This document shows positions 25,922 through 34,586 of a stretch of 64,000 bases of DNA, piece after piece. The DNA comes from an uncultured Poribacteria bacterium (GTDB lineage Bacteria; Poribacteria; WGA-4E; WGA-3G). Below the pieces are notes generated by a model. It had not been told where the DNA came from. It saw nothing but the letters and a program-made list of their open reading frames with translations, and did no database searches. The DNA is taken from assembly GCA_958295855.1 (NCBI GenBank), contig OY282383.1:5437249-5501248 (forward strand), written 5' to 3'. Numbering within the stretch: the stretch's first letter is position 1; each line of letters begins with the position of its first letter. A program made the translations under genes and the position numbers.

Positions 25922-28842
25922 CGCCGTTTTTTCAGAGCGATACCGTTTTGGGTTTTCTGTCGCAACGCACGCTTGTCGCCGCCCGTACGTAGAAGTAAGC
26001 GGCTGCCATCTTCACTTGCAAGCTGCGTAAAGAAAAGTTTTGCCGCTGGATACGCTGTCACTGGAAGTGTTCGGCTTTTAAGGATGAATGTGAGCCGGTA
26101 AGTAATTAGATTACCAACCTGCTTGTAATGCCGGGTGAGTTCGGCGAAATCTGTAGCGTGATGGATGTCCTCGGGCAGAACGGCTGTCCATCCCTCTGGC
26201 AGGCGAATCCGAATCTCCTTCTCAAGTTGTGTGGGGTAGCCAAGGTCGAGTGAATAGGTGCGTTGCGGGGTGACAACCATTTCAGCGTACGCTGCGAATT
26301 CATCAATGGGTAAGTGCAGCAGCATTTCGTTTTCCAAGCGTGTTGCGTAATTCTCAACATGAAAACCGATGCTGATTTCAACCGGCACATTGAGATTGCC
26401 GAGGTCAGACATGTCGTACCACTCTATCTGGATTCCGGGAAATTGCTGGCTGAGTTCAGCCGCCAAAAAGGTTTTCAACGCACTGGGTTGTACCTGTTGA
26501 TATGTCCAACGAGCATTTAGGTTGTATTGCCCCCGGGTCTGCATGTGGAGCGTGCCTTGAACAGAACCATCATCGTTTAGCACGAACTCTGTCTTACTCA
26601 CAAGCCGGTTGGATTCAGCGGGGAAGATGGGTATATCCACAAATTCGCCGTGCGTCTGCCCTATAAGAAACCCTTTCCGCCCCTGGTCGGTGTATGGCAG
26701 ATCCCTATAACTACAGGTTTGAGAAGTTGCGTCTAACCAGATATAACCGCCTTCGGGCGTAGGAATTGCGGCGAGCATGTGACTAAACTGGTTGAGGGCT
26801 GGCAGTTCCATATCAACCTTTTCATAAGGGGCAGGGTTCATCAGCACCGGATAGGCTCGGATACCCGCGAGGTCGAGCATGGCAATCAACAAAGTCGTTT
26901 TGTCCTTACAATCCCCGTACTGCTTCTGAAATACCTCTGCAGCAGGTGAAGGCTGATAGGCACCCTGCCCAAGTTCTATGCCAACGTAACGGATGTTTGA
27001 GGCAACAAAATGGTAAATAGCCCGAATCTTTGCTTCTTCGGTTGTTAGATTTTTTGTCAGTCGCTCGACTGCCTCTTCAATGTGGGCATCAGGGGTATAC
27101 CGCCCTTTCGCGAGTGCTTTATACCAGGTGTAGACATCGTCCCAGGAAGCAATTGAGGAATAGCGCAAGCGGGGGGCAATGTTGTTAATGTGGGGCATGC
27201 CTTCTTCCAGTTTGAGCGCGGGGGTTTCGCCGGACTTCCAAACATATACCACGGTGTCATTTTCGCCGTAAGACACCTCTGGTTCCAAGGGGTTTGCTTG
27301 CAATCCCATATTTACTGGGCCCGTATGTATTGGGCCCATGTTTATTGGGAAACGATCAACTTTCCATTGAAGATGCCATGTTTGCGGCATCCGGAGGGCA
27401 TAACTTGTCTCAAGCGTTGTCTCCGTGGACTGAAAATTATAGCCACCCGTAATCCAGGTCTCTCCGCCGGTAACCTGCTCTGCCTTATCTTCAAGCGTTA
27501 CCTGATATTCAATACAGACTCCCCGTGCGAGGCCAACCATAGAGATAACGCGCCACATCATATCGGAATAGAGGTTTCGGGACAATAAGCCAGGGGGCGT
27601 TACATCGTTGAATGCCTCCTTGGGTGGTTGAAGTACTGTGCCATCTACTGCAATTGTCCGGGCGATATTAATCCCGATATTTTGGGCAGTCGGTTGATAG
27701 GGGATAGCAATATCACCGTATTGTTGGATGCCTCTTTCGGTTAGGAGTTTAACGACCTGGTGCGTGGTATAACGTGATTGTCCCGTCGGTAATACATCAT
27801 GACTGAAGTGGTTGAGTAAAACGAGCGCGTCAGCGTCTGGATAATCGCTTGCGTCTGGTGCGTTAGCGATAATTTGCTCAACGTCCGGCTTCAGGAGCGC
27901 GACCGGAGGTACCGTCTCAACCCGAATTGGGGCGAGATTAAGTTGTGCGAGTGCTTGGAGCCGTGTCAGGGCAAGCAGATTGTCTGGTGCAACCTCCAAG
28001 AGTTCCTGATATTGCAGTTGGGCTTCAAAGTAACGCTGATGGTCTTCGTAGATTGCTGCGAGGTGTTGCCTTGCCCAAGTATCCATTGGGAACAACCGAA
28101 TTGATTCTCGCAGTGTCGCGATGGCTTCCCCGACTTCGCCTTGTTCCAGATAGATTAATCCCAAGTAATTGTGCAAATTTTCGCTTTCGGGACGCTTACA
28201 TTTTGGGTCGAGTGACAATGCCTGATGGAGAACCGTTACCGCTTCATCGAGGCGTTGTAGTTGTTTATAGGCTAAACCGAGGTGATTCAGTGCGTAAAGG
28301 TTATCTGCTGACATGCTGAGGACTTTCTCGTAGTATTGCGCGGCTTCTGCATAATCGCTCAATTTTTCAGAGAGGTATCCGGCATAGTTAAGTGCTGTGA
28401 TGTCGTTTGGCTCCAGTGCCAAAAATGCCACGAACGCGTCCCGCGCGTTTTCATACTCCTCCAGTTGGAAGTAAATCTCCGCGATTTTGCGTTGCGTTTT
28501 GCTTGAATCCGGGCGGATGGCTACAGCGTTTTGGTAAGCGGTCAGCGCGCTTCGTAGATTTTTCCGTTGTAGTTCCCTATTGCCTGCTTCAATATGCTCG
28601 CTCCACTGCCGATTCTGCTCAACAAGTGCATCAACAATCACTGGTGGCGCAGACTGGGTTTTCGGGAAAATAGCACACCCACCGAGGAAAAAAAGCAGGC
28701 TAAGTAACAGGAGCTGATGGCTTAGATGGAAAATGCCACTCGTTTGCCCTGTCAGGTGGAACGGATTACGCCGATAACTGCACAAGCCATCAATAAACTT
28801 AACCGAACGCTTGGTGCCCCAACGAAAAATATGAAACCTCAT
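25918..28842 (-). CDS. TPR / DUF3857 / transglutaminase lipoprotein
   Basis: 974 residues. ATG 28842 forms an ATGA overlap with the stop of the MazG-like gene, so this start is kept, although the lipoprotein signal (LLLSLLFFLGGC, Cys near 56) comes unusually late. TPR repeats cover about 70-290, a DUF3857 domain about 330-500, then a transglutaminase-like domain with the full triad C645 (YGDCKDKT), H688 (SHML) and D704 (WLDATS), and a C-terminal DUF3858-like beta domain. Such proteins are found in Bacteroidetes-type envelopes; a peptidase or cross-linking role is assumed from the triad. Export to the outer membrane or periplasm is likely. Confidence 0.87.
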   Translation of the reverse strand: MRFHIFRWGTKRSVKFIDGLCSYRRNPFHLTGQTSGIFHLSHQLLLLSLLFFLGGCAIFPKTQSAPPVIVDALVEQNRQWSEHIEAGNRELQRKNLRSALTAYQNAVAIRPDSSKTQRKIAEIYFQLEEYENARDAFVAFLALEPNDITALNYAGYLSEKLSDYAEAAQYYEKVLSMSADNLYALNHLGLAYKQLQRLDEAVTVLHQALSLDPKCKRPESENLHNYLGLIYLEQGEVGEAIATLRESIRLFPMDTWARQHLAAIYEDHQRYFEAQLQYQELLEVAPDNLLALTRLQALAQLNLAPIRVETVPPVALLKPDVEQIIANAPDASDYPDADALVLLNHFSHDVLPTGQSRYTTHQVVKLLTERGIQQYGDIAIPYQPTAQNIGINIARTIAVDGTVLQPPKEAFNDVTPPGLLSRNLYSDMMWRVISMVGLARGVCIEYQVTLEDKAEQVTGGETWITGGYNFQSTETTLETSYALRMPQTWHLQWKVDRFPINMGPIHTGPVNMGLQANPLEPEVSYGENDTVVYVWKSGETPALKLEEGMPHINNIAPRLRYSSIASWDDVYTWYKALAKGRYTPDAHIEEAVERLTKNLTTEEAKIRAIYHFVASNIRYVGIELGQGAYQPSPAAEVFQKQYGDCKDKTTLLIAMLDLAGIRAYPVLMNPAPYEKVDMELPALNQFSHMLAAIPTPEGGYIWLDATSQTCSYRDLPYTDQGRKGFLIGQTHGEFVDIPIFPAESNRLVSKTEFVLNDDGSVQGTLHMQTRGQYNLNARWTYQQVQPSALKTFLAAELSQQFPGIQIEWYDMSDLGNLNVPVEISIGFHVENYATRLENEMLLHLPIDEFAAYAEMVVTPQRTYSLDLGYPTQLEKEIRIRLPEGWTAVLPEDIHHATDFAELTRHYKQVGNLITYRLTFILKSRTLPVTAYPAAKLFFTQLASEDGSRLLLRTGGDKRALRQKTQNGIALKKRR

Positions 28843-29192
28843 TGTCCGTCTCCGCTGTTTTCCAGAAGTTTAGGATTTTGGCTGTGGCGTTCCTTATCTC
28901 GGCTCGTCTTTTTCTGGAGTGACTTTTTGAACGCTTCTTCGAGTTCAACCCCTGTTTGATTTGCCAGACATAGCAGGACGAATAGGATATCTGCCATCTC
29001 CTCCGCGAGCTCTCTGTCTTTCTCATTCTCCTTAAAGCTTTGATCTCCGTATTGGCGCGCCATAATGCGCGCGAGCTCGCCCACTTCTTCCATGAGAATA
29101 GCGGTGTTAGTTAATTCAGAAAAATAGCGAACGCCAACACTATGAATCCAGTCGTCCACCAGTTTTTGGCAATTTTCGAGGGTGTAGTCCAT
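28839..29192 (-). CDS. MazG-like nucleotide pyrophosphohydrolase
   Basis: 117 residues from ATG 29192. The metal-binding pattern of the MazG/dUTPase-like all-alpha superfamily is complete: E35-E36-x2-E39 in LMEEVGELAR and E65-x2-D68 in LAEEMADILF. These enzymes hydrolyse nucleoside triphosphates to monophosphates, cleaning or lowering the nucleotide pool. The frame extends upstream to 29396, but that would run through the divergent promoter at 29307. A GTG at 29204-29206 is an alternative start. The stop overlaps the TPR gene start by 4 bases. The last 20 residues are a charged tail not seen in the core family. Confidence 0.82.
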   Translation of the reverse strand: MDYTLENCQKLVDDWIHSVGVRYFSELTNTAILMEEVGELARIMARQYGDQSFKENEKDRELAEEMADILFVLLCLANQTGVELEEAFKKSLQKKTSRDKERHSQNPKLLENSGDGQ

Positions 29193-29306
29193 CGGGGTTT
29201 TCACTCCATTCGTGACATTATGTAGATATTTTAGCAAGGTTTGCAATGAATGTAAACCTTTTTTCGTTGGTATGCGTTTAGAAACACAACTCAGGCGCGA
29301 AATATC

Positions 29307-29335
29307 TTGATTTTTCTGAATACTTCGTATATACT
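29307..29335 (+). promoter_or_regulatory. Promoter of the PhyH 2 operon
   Basis: TTGATT at 29307-29312, 17-base spacer, TATACT at 29330-29335; ATG follows at 29370 behind AAAGGG. Confidence 0.65.
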
Positions 29336-29369
29336 TTAGTGTATATCTGATTCGAAAGGGTACATCGTA

Positions 29370-30107
29370 ATGGGAATTACAAGCGAAGAAAAGCATTTTT
29401 ATGAAACGAACGGCTATCTCCTGAAAAAGGGGCTTGTTTCGTCAGAAGACATTGCGCACATTCTAGTTGAAATTGAAGATATCCATAACCGCATGGCGGA
29501 AAAGCCTACTGATGGCGTTGGCATTTCGTGGGAAGTCTACGATGCGCCGAACCATCCGCCCCGTATCAAGCAGCTCATGCACAGCGAATTGGTGAGCCCT
29601 ACGCTCAACAGGCTCCTCCGTTCCGACGCAGTGCTTGACGTACTATCGACAATGATGGGGCCGGAAATTTCGCTCTATCACAGCAAATTGTTGCCGAAGG
29701 CGGGCGGCGACGGGACAGCTATCCCGTGGCATCAGGATTACGCCTACTGGAAAAACGATAATAACAAACCCGTCATGATTAACTGTCAGTTAGCCATCAG
29801 TGCGGCGGACCTGAAGAACGGCTGCATCCAGTTTGTTCCTGGAAGCCACAAATGGGGATTGCAGGAGCATGAGCGGAAGCAACAGACGTTTGGCGTGTTT
29901 CTTCCCGGGCATTATCAAGAACGCGAAGATGCAGTTGCTGTAGAGATGGAACCGGGGGACGCAGTCTTTTTTAACGCGCTCATCATTCACGGCTCCGCAC
30001 CGAACCATTCGGAAAACGACCGGTTGATGAACACATTTGCCTATAATGTTACGGGTAATGGAACCACCCAGTCTCGGGAAATGTTACGTGGGAAACAGGT
30101 GGGCTAA
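29370..30107 (+). CDS. Phytanoyl-CoA dioxygenase-like oxygenase 2
   Basis: 245 residues. Fe(II) ligands H121-x-D123 in PWHQDYAYW and H207 in LIIHGSAPN, with R218 (NDRLMNTF) for 2-oxoglutarate. The sequence ISAADLKNGCIQFVPGSH is typical of this family. Substrate unknown. The stop codon overlaps the ATG of the following lipoprotein gene (TAATG), so both products are made together, an unusual combination of a cytosolic oxygenase with an exported protein. Confidence 0.88.
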   Translation: MGITSEEKHFYETNGYLLKKGLVSSEDIAHILVEIEDIHNRMAEKPTDGVGISWEVYDAPNHPPRIKQLMHSELVSPTLNRLLRSDAVLDVLSTMMGPEISLYHSKLLPKAGGDGTAIPWHQDYAYWKNDNNKPVMINCQLAISAADLKNGCIQFVPGSHKWGLQEHERKQQTFGVFLPGHYQEREDAVAVEMEPGDAVFFNALIIHGSAPNHSENDRLMNTFAYNVTGNGTTQSREMLRGKQVG

Positions 30108-31108
30108 TGAGAAAAGCGTGTGTCTGGAATTTTCTTTGGTTTTTGCTCTTATGCATCGCTGTCGGTTGCGGCGGTGATGAATCGCGCGATACGAACTTCG
30201 CGCCACAGATTCTGGTCTTTAAGGCAGAATCAGAGATAGTTCCGCCGGGGGCAGAGGTCCCTATCCGCCTTAAAGCCGCCGACCTCGAGAACGATGCCTT
30301 GACGCTCACCTGGTCGGCTACTGAGGGTGCCCTAACGGAGAACGCCTCTGGTGCGGTGTGGCGTGCCCCACAAGAGGAGCGAAAGTACCAGATTCAGGTT
30401 ACGGTAAGCGACGGTGCCAAATCTACAACAAGCACGCTCGATATTCAGGTGTGGTGGATTCGGCCGGGCAACTACTATCCGTTAGCTGTTGGAAATATCT
30501 GGCACTACCGGGACGAAAGTGGGGATGAGATTATCTTTGAAATTGTGGATACCATCCAGATTCAACGGGCTAGCGGGAAGAGCGTGGAGAGTTTTGTCCT
30601 CCAGAAATCTAGCAGTGCTGAGGGGTTAGAAAATATCGTAAACTACTCTTACCTCGGGACGAGCGTTGATGAAAAAGGGGAAGTGTCAGCGGTTGTACAA
30701 CATGCACAGAATACCACGTCCGGCACAGGTGACACGATTCTGTTTGTGCCGTTTCTCCCTTTATACCAATTTCCACTGATTACGGGTGAGAAATGGGATG
30801 TTAACTTTCAGGCAAAATTAGTTCCTGAACTTTTTCCGATTGGCGGCGGGCTTGACGAATTTGAGGTACTTTCTGAGGAAACAGTGACTGTGCCCGCAGG
30901 AACTTTCGAGCATGTCTTTCAGGTTCAGGAGTCGTTCCGGTGGGGATTTGATATTGGCAATCAGGATTTTCCGCTTGACACCACTGTCGTGAAAAAGTGG
31001 ATTGCGCCAGATGTCGGTATCATCAAATTTACGCAATCGCAGACTCGGGATGATGTGACGGTCGAATCCGTTTTTGAACTTGAGTCCTTTGCGCTGGCGG
31101 AAGATTAA
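30107..31108 (+). CDS. Ig-like-domain lipoprotein
   Basis: 333 residues. Lipoprotein signal FLLLCIAVGC (Cys21). Residues 35-120 form a PKD/cadherin-like Ig fold (PPGAEVPIRLKAADLENDALTLTW). The rest, beginning NYYPLAVGNIWHY and ending with KWIAPDVGIIKFTQ, is a beta-rich domain widespread in exported proteins of uncultured bacteria, usually annotated hypothetical. Translationally coupled to PhyH 2. Confidence 0.78.
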   Translation: MRKACVWNFLWFLLLCIAVGCGGDESRDTNFAPQILVFKAESEIVPPGAEVPIRLKAADLENDALTLTWSATEGALTENASGAVWRAPQEERKYQIQVTVSDGAKSTTSTLDIQVWWIRPGNYYPLAVGNIWHYRDESGDEIIFEIVDTIQIQRASGKSVESFVLQKSSSAEGLENIVNYSYLGTSVDEKGEVSAVVQHAQNTTSGTGDTILFVPFLPLYQFPLITGEKWDVNFQAKLVPELFPIGGGLDEFEVLSEETVTVPAGTFEHVFQVQESFRWGFDIGNQDFPLDTTVVKKWIAPDVGIIKFTQSQTRDDVTVESVFELESFALAED

Positions 31109-31144
31109 GGGTGCAGAAAAGGGGCCGCAAGGGTGAAAAATACG

Positions 31145-32152
31145 ATGCAAAAACCCGAAATTTTAACCACAACTGTCGGTTCTTATCCTGTTCCGGCGTG
31201 GCTCCTATCCATGCCAACGGAACAGGCACTCCTCGATGCGACGCGGGTTGTGGTAGATATTCAACGGCAACAAGGAATAGAACTGCCGACGGACGGTGAA
31301 TTCTACCGCTTTGATGTCAACCACCCGGATACTAACGGAATGATCGAGTATTTTATCCAACCGCTTGCTGGTGTCAGGGCGCAAGTGGGCAGGCAGGAAT
31401 GGCAGGAATTTAGCCAGAGGCAGGAAATGTCTTTCCGCGCGAAACCTGCGGGGGTTGTTGAGGGCCCGTTAGGGGAAGGCACGTTGAACCTTGTTGCTGA
31501 TTGTGCGCGTGCAGTCAGCGTTGCTGGCGGAAATATTAAATTTACGCTAACCAGCCCCTATATGCTCGCACGCACGCTGCTTGATAAACATTACGGCAGC
31601 TTTGAAGCGTTGCTCACTGCTTTAGCAGAGGTATTAGCGGTTCAAGTGCAAGAGATTGAGTGTGCCTGCCTTCAGATTGATGAGGCAAATATACCGGGCA
31701 ACCCCCAAGATGCGCCCCTTGCCGCCAAGGCGATTAATATTGTTCTTGACGCGTTTCACGGACAGACGGCTGTCCATTTCTGTTTTGGCAACTACGGCGG
31801 CCAGGTTATCCAAAAAGGAAGTTGGGCAGCTTTGATTGATTTCTTAAACATGCTCCGGTGCGACCATCTCGTTTTAGAGCTTAAGCATCGTCCAGAAGCG
31901 GATCTTGAAGCACTCAAAGCGGTTTCATCAGAGATTGTTCTCGGTATCGGCGTGATTGACGTGAAAGTGAATCCAATTGAAACCCCCGATGATGTGGCAG
32001 CCAGCATTGAGAAAGCAGAAAAAATGTTGGGCCCCGGCCGCATCGGTTGGGTGCATCCAGATTGTGGCTTTTGGATGCTCAAGCGTTCCGTTGTTGATCG
32101 AAAAATAGAGGCTTTGGTAAAAGGGCGAGACCTGTACCTTGGCAGTGCATAG
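31145..32152 (+). CDS. MetE-like (cobalamin-independent methionine synthase C-terminal family) protein
   Basis: 335 residues from ATG 31145; GTG 31133 would add four residues. A single TIM-barrel domain of the MetE/UROD superfamily: TTTVGSYPVP at the start, ELPTDGEF, LTSPYMLAR, LQIDEANIP, VHFCFGNYGG and HPDCGFWML. The zinc ligands of MetE (H-x-C, E, C) are represented by H223-F-C and the final D-C-G-F. It has about half the length of true MetE, lacking the N-terminal barrel, like archaeal and other short MetE-like proteins whose methyl donors differ. Role in methionine or other methyl transfer is inferred. Confidence 0.82.
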   Translation: MQKPEILTTTVGSYPVPAWLLSMPTEQALLDATRVVVDIQRQQGIELPTDGEFYRFDVNHPDTNGMIEYFIQPLAGVRAQVGRQEWQEFSQRQEMSFRAKPAGVVEGPLGEGTLNLVADCARAVSVAGGNIKFTLTSPYMLARTLLDKHYGSFEALLTALAEVLAVQVQEIECACLQIDEANIPGNPQDAPLAAKAINIVLDAFHGQTAVHFCFGNYGGQVIQKGSWAALIDFLNMLRCDHLVLELKHRPEADLEALKAVSSEIVLGIGVIDVKVNPIETPDDVAASIEKAEKMLGPGRIGWVHPDCGFWMLKRSVVDRKIEALVKGRDLYLGSA

Positions 32153-32170
32153 ACTCACAAAGGGACTCGT

Positions 32171-32449
32171 ATGTTTGAAGTGCAACTTCCTGCTGTGAAA
32201 AAATATCAGACGCTCTCCGCTGCGGCTGCCGGTGTTGGTTTTATCATCGGCGTGCTGATTCCCGCTCGTGCTATTTTTGCCAATAACTGGCCGTGTCCAT
32301 TTGGAGATGGACTGATTCAGGTTTGTGTATTCTTGGGTATTATAGGGTTAGGAAGCGGCATTGTTGTGGGAAATCTTGCTGCCTTCATTTTAATTGGGTT
32401 TGCAAAATATCGCAAGCGGCTATCTAGTTTATCAAGAAAAAGGAGATAG
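32171..32449 (+). CDS. Small two-helix membrane protein
   Basis: 92 residues. Two membrane helices (about 16-38 and 47-75) and a basic C-terminal tail (KYRKRLSSLSRKRR), which should be cytoplasmic. No family recognised. It lies between the MetE-like gene and the TauE/SafE gene in the same direction, 18 and 12 bases from them. Confidence 0.6.
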   Translation: MFEVQLPAVKKYQTLSAAAAGVGFIIGVLIPARAIFANNWPCPFGDGLIQVCVFLGIIGLGSGIVVGNLAAFILIGFAKYRKRLSSLSRKRR

Positions 32450-32461
32450 CAAAAAACTAAA

Positions 32462-33232
32462 GTGGAATTCAACTTTTTGCACATTGTCTTGCTCCTTGGT
32501 ACAGGTATTTTTGCAGGTTTCTTAAACACGGTTGCCTTCGGTGGCTCGCTGCTGGCACTGCCTATGCTCATCTTCCTTGGGCTTGAGGCTGCGGTAGCAA
32601 ACGGTACCAACAGGGTGGCTATTTTCTGCCAAAATTTCAGTGCCATCATGGGATTTCGCCGTAAAGGGGTTTTTGATTTTAGTTACAGTATCTTACTCGC
32701 CATACCAGCGGTTCTCGGTGCCGCAATAGGTGCTATAATCGCAATTGATATCAAGGACGAGGTATTCAACCTAATTCTTGCTGTTGTGATGATTGTTATG
32801 CTGGTTCTAACACTACTCAACCCCACGGAGCGGTTGAAGGACAGGAGTGAGAGCGGGCAGACGCGTTCCAAAATTATCACAATGGTTGTTTTCTTTTTTA
32901 TCGGAATTTACGGTGGGTTCATCCAAGCTGGTGTGGGGATGCTTATTATAACTGCTTTGCGCCTGCTTACCGGTATGGATCTGGTTCGGACAAATGCGAT
33001 TAAAGTTTTTGTTATCTTTTTTTATACCGTAGTTGCGCTCGGTATTTTTATCATAAACGGAAAAGTTAACTGGTATTTAGGGCCGACGCTGGCAGTTGGT
33101 AACGCGTGTGGGGCGTGGCTGGGGAGCCATTGGGCGGTAGAAAAAGGAGAAAAATGGATTAAAGTGGTGTTAATTGTTGCTGTAGTCGCTTTTGCTATCC
33201 GGCTCGTTTGGCAGAGTATGAGTGGCAGTTAG
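32462..33232 (+). CDS. TauE/SafE (TSUP) family permease
   Basis: 256 residues, about eight membrane helices. The paired family motifs are present: GIFAGFLNTVAFGGSLLALP near the start and the related GIYGGFIQAGVGMLIITAL in the second half, as expected from the internal duplication of TSUP proteins. Members export sulfite, sulfoacetate or related anions, which fits a genome with many sulfatases, though the substrate is unknown. GTG 32462 is the start; AAGGAG lies about 15 bases upstream, longer than ideal. Converges with the next gene with a 4-base overlap. Confidence 0.87.
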   Translation: MEFNFLHIVLLLGTGIFAGFLNTVAFGGSLLALPMLIFLGLEAAVANGTNRVAIFCQNFSAIMGFRRKGVFDFSYSILLAIPAVLGAAIGAIIAIDIKDEVFNLILAVVMIVMLVLTLLNPTERLKDRSESGQTRSKIITMVVFFFIGIYGGFIQAGVGMLIITALRLLTGMDLVRTNAIKVFVIFFYTVVALGIFIINGKVNWYLGPTLAVGNACGAWLGSHWAVEKGEKWIKVVLIVAVVAFAIRLVWQSMSGS

Positions 33233-33852
33233 CGGCTCAATTCTTGATAGGAAAAAATGAGACGGTGGATAGCGGTGATGTGTGAGGTGAGTGTGAGAAT
33301 GCCGAGTGTGCAGAGCAGAATCACTCCAGTACTTTGGACAATCGAAAATTTGTACCAGAGCAGCCCTTGGAGCAGTGTGCCAGCACCGAGTAAGATAATG
33401 CGTTCTGGGCGCTGCATGAGTCCCACCTTACAGGTAATCTGGAGTCCTTCGGCTCTGGCTCTGACATAGCTGACTAAGATTGAGCCAAACCATGCGCCGA
33501 ACGCGAGGGTTATCCCTAATAGACTTTCCAAACCGTAAAAATAGATGAGGGCACCAAGGAAAAGAAAGCCTTCCGAGTAGCGATCAATCACGGAGTCCAA
33601 GAGTGCTCCGGATGCACGTAAGTTTCTCTGGGCACGCGCAACGGCTCCGTCCATCATATCGAAACTCCCACCAAACAGAATAAGAATACCACCCGTAACA
33701 AGGTGTCCTGTTGCGAAGCAAAGGGTGGCAATGAGGTTCACGAAGAATCCGAAGAGCGTTACCATATTTGCTGTAATGCCCAGTGCCACCATTTTGTTTG
33801 CAACAACAGACAGCACTGTCTCAAGATGGGGTTTTAATTTGACTTCAAACAT
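33229..33852 (-). CDS. CDP-alcohol phosphatidyltransferase 2
   Basis: 207 residues. Signature D65-x2-D68-G69-x2-A72-R73-x8-G82-x3-D86-x3-D90 is complete. The N-terminal ITANMVTLFGFFVNL helix and the serine-rich spacing look more like the phosphatidylinositol-phosphate synthase or archaetidyl-type branch than PgsA. It shares 8 bases with the upstream AccA-like gene on the same strand, so the two are probably translated together. Confidence 0.87.
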   Translation of the reverse strand: MFEVKLKPHLETVLSVVANKMVALGITANMVTLFGFFVNLIATLCFATGHLVTGGILILFGGSFDMMDGAVARAQRNLRASGALLDSVIDRYSEGFLFLGALIYFYGLESLLGITLAFGAWFGSILVSYVRARAEGLQITCKVGLMQRPERIILLGAGTLLQGLLWYKFSIVQSTGVILLCTLGILTLTSHITAIHRLIFSYQELSR

Positions 33853-34495
33853 CCGATGCCTCCGATTCGGGATAGGTGGCTTGAAGATGCGGTACTTCTA
33901 CTTTTGGTGAGTGCAGGGCTTGTAACCGGTTCGCAACGAGTTGCGTGGCGGGCATTGCTGCTGCTTGCTGCAGTAGTTCCAAGATTTGCGGTGCAATGTC
34001 CTCCGGGCGATGGGCAACTTTCACTTTTTGCTGAGCCGCTGAAAATTCAGGAAGTAGGGCATCTGGTGGTTGTAAGAGCACAATGCCGTCATTCCATCCC
34101 AGTTCTGGGTGTGCTGTCGTTACATCGCGAAAATCGTCAAAAACCGTGAGGATAGGTTGTGGTAGCTTCAGCAGTGCCAATTCGGTGTTCTGAATTGCAC
34201 GCGCGAGGGCTAAAGAAGTGGGCTGTTGTGTTGTAGCGATGCGTACAACAGGCAGATTCCACAAAACGACAGGTTTTTTGAGCCTGTGCGCAAGTGTGGC
34301 GAGGCGAAGCAACCGTCGCCAATCTGCAGGGCTATCCAGGCCTTGGGTATCGCCTTGTACGAGGATAACTTTTATTGCCTGTATCCAAGCGAGCCCGGCG
34401 AATCTGAATTTTCCTTTACTCCCGGCTCTGTCGCCGTAGAGTTCAATTGCCGGCGTGAAGGGAGACTGTGGGTATTTAGCGGTGTTTGAGGCCAT
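33845..34495 (-). CDS. Reduced AccA-like (carboxyltransferase alpha) protein
   Basis: 216 residues from ATG 34495; the frame runs to 34624 but passes through the terminator of the LysM gene. PAIELYGDRAG followed by FAGLAWIQAIKVILVQGDTQG and RRLLRLATLAHRLKKPVVLW tracks the AccA sequence (ELxGDRA, GGxAR, GHQKG, LRLMxxAExFxxPIITF). The downstream oxyanion-hole glycines (GEGGSGGALA in AccA) and the zinc-free catalytic region are missing, replaced by FDDFRDVTTAHPEL. It is therefore probably a non-catalytic or re-purposed crotonase-fold protein. It overlaps a phospholipid synthesis gene, fitting a lipid context. Family assignment is by eye. Confidence 0.6.
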   Translation of the reverse strand: MASNTAKYPQSPFTPAIELYGDRAGSKGKFRFAGLAWIQAIKVILVQGDTQGLDSPADWRRLLRLATLAHRLKKPVVLWNLPVVRIATTQQPTSLALARAIQNTELALLKLPQPILTVFDDFRDVTTAHPELGWNDGIVLLQPPDALLPEFSAAQQKVKVAHRPEDIAPQILELLQQAAAMPATQLVANRLQALHSPKVEVPHLQATYPESEASDV

Positions 34496-34526
34496 GATGC
34501 CACATACCTTAGCGGTAGCAGACTCT

Positions 34527-34565
34527 ATAAAAAAAGCAGGGAGGTGCTTGAAACACCTTCCCTGC
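34527..34565 (-). terminator. Terminator of the LysM gene
   Basis: On the minus strand GCAGGGAAGGTG pairs with CACCTCCCTGC around a TTTCAAG loop and is followed by seven T. It ends the LysM transcript and argues that the AccA-like gene starts downstream of it. Confidence 0.82.
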
Positions 34566-34586
34566 ATAAAAGGTGATGGGTTTTGC

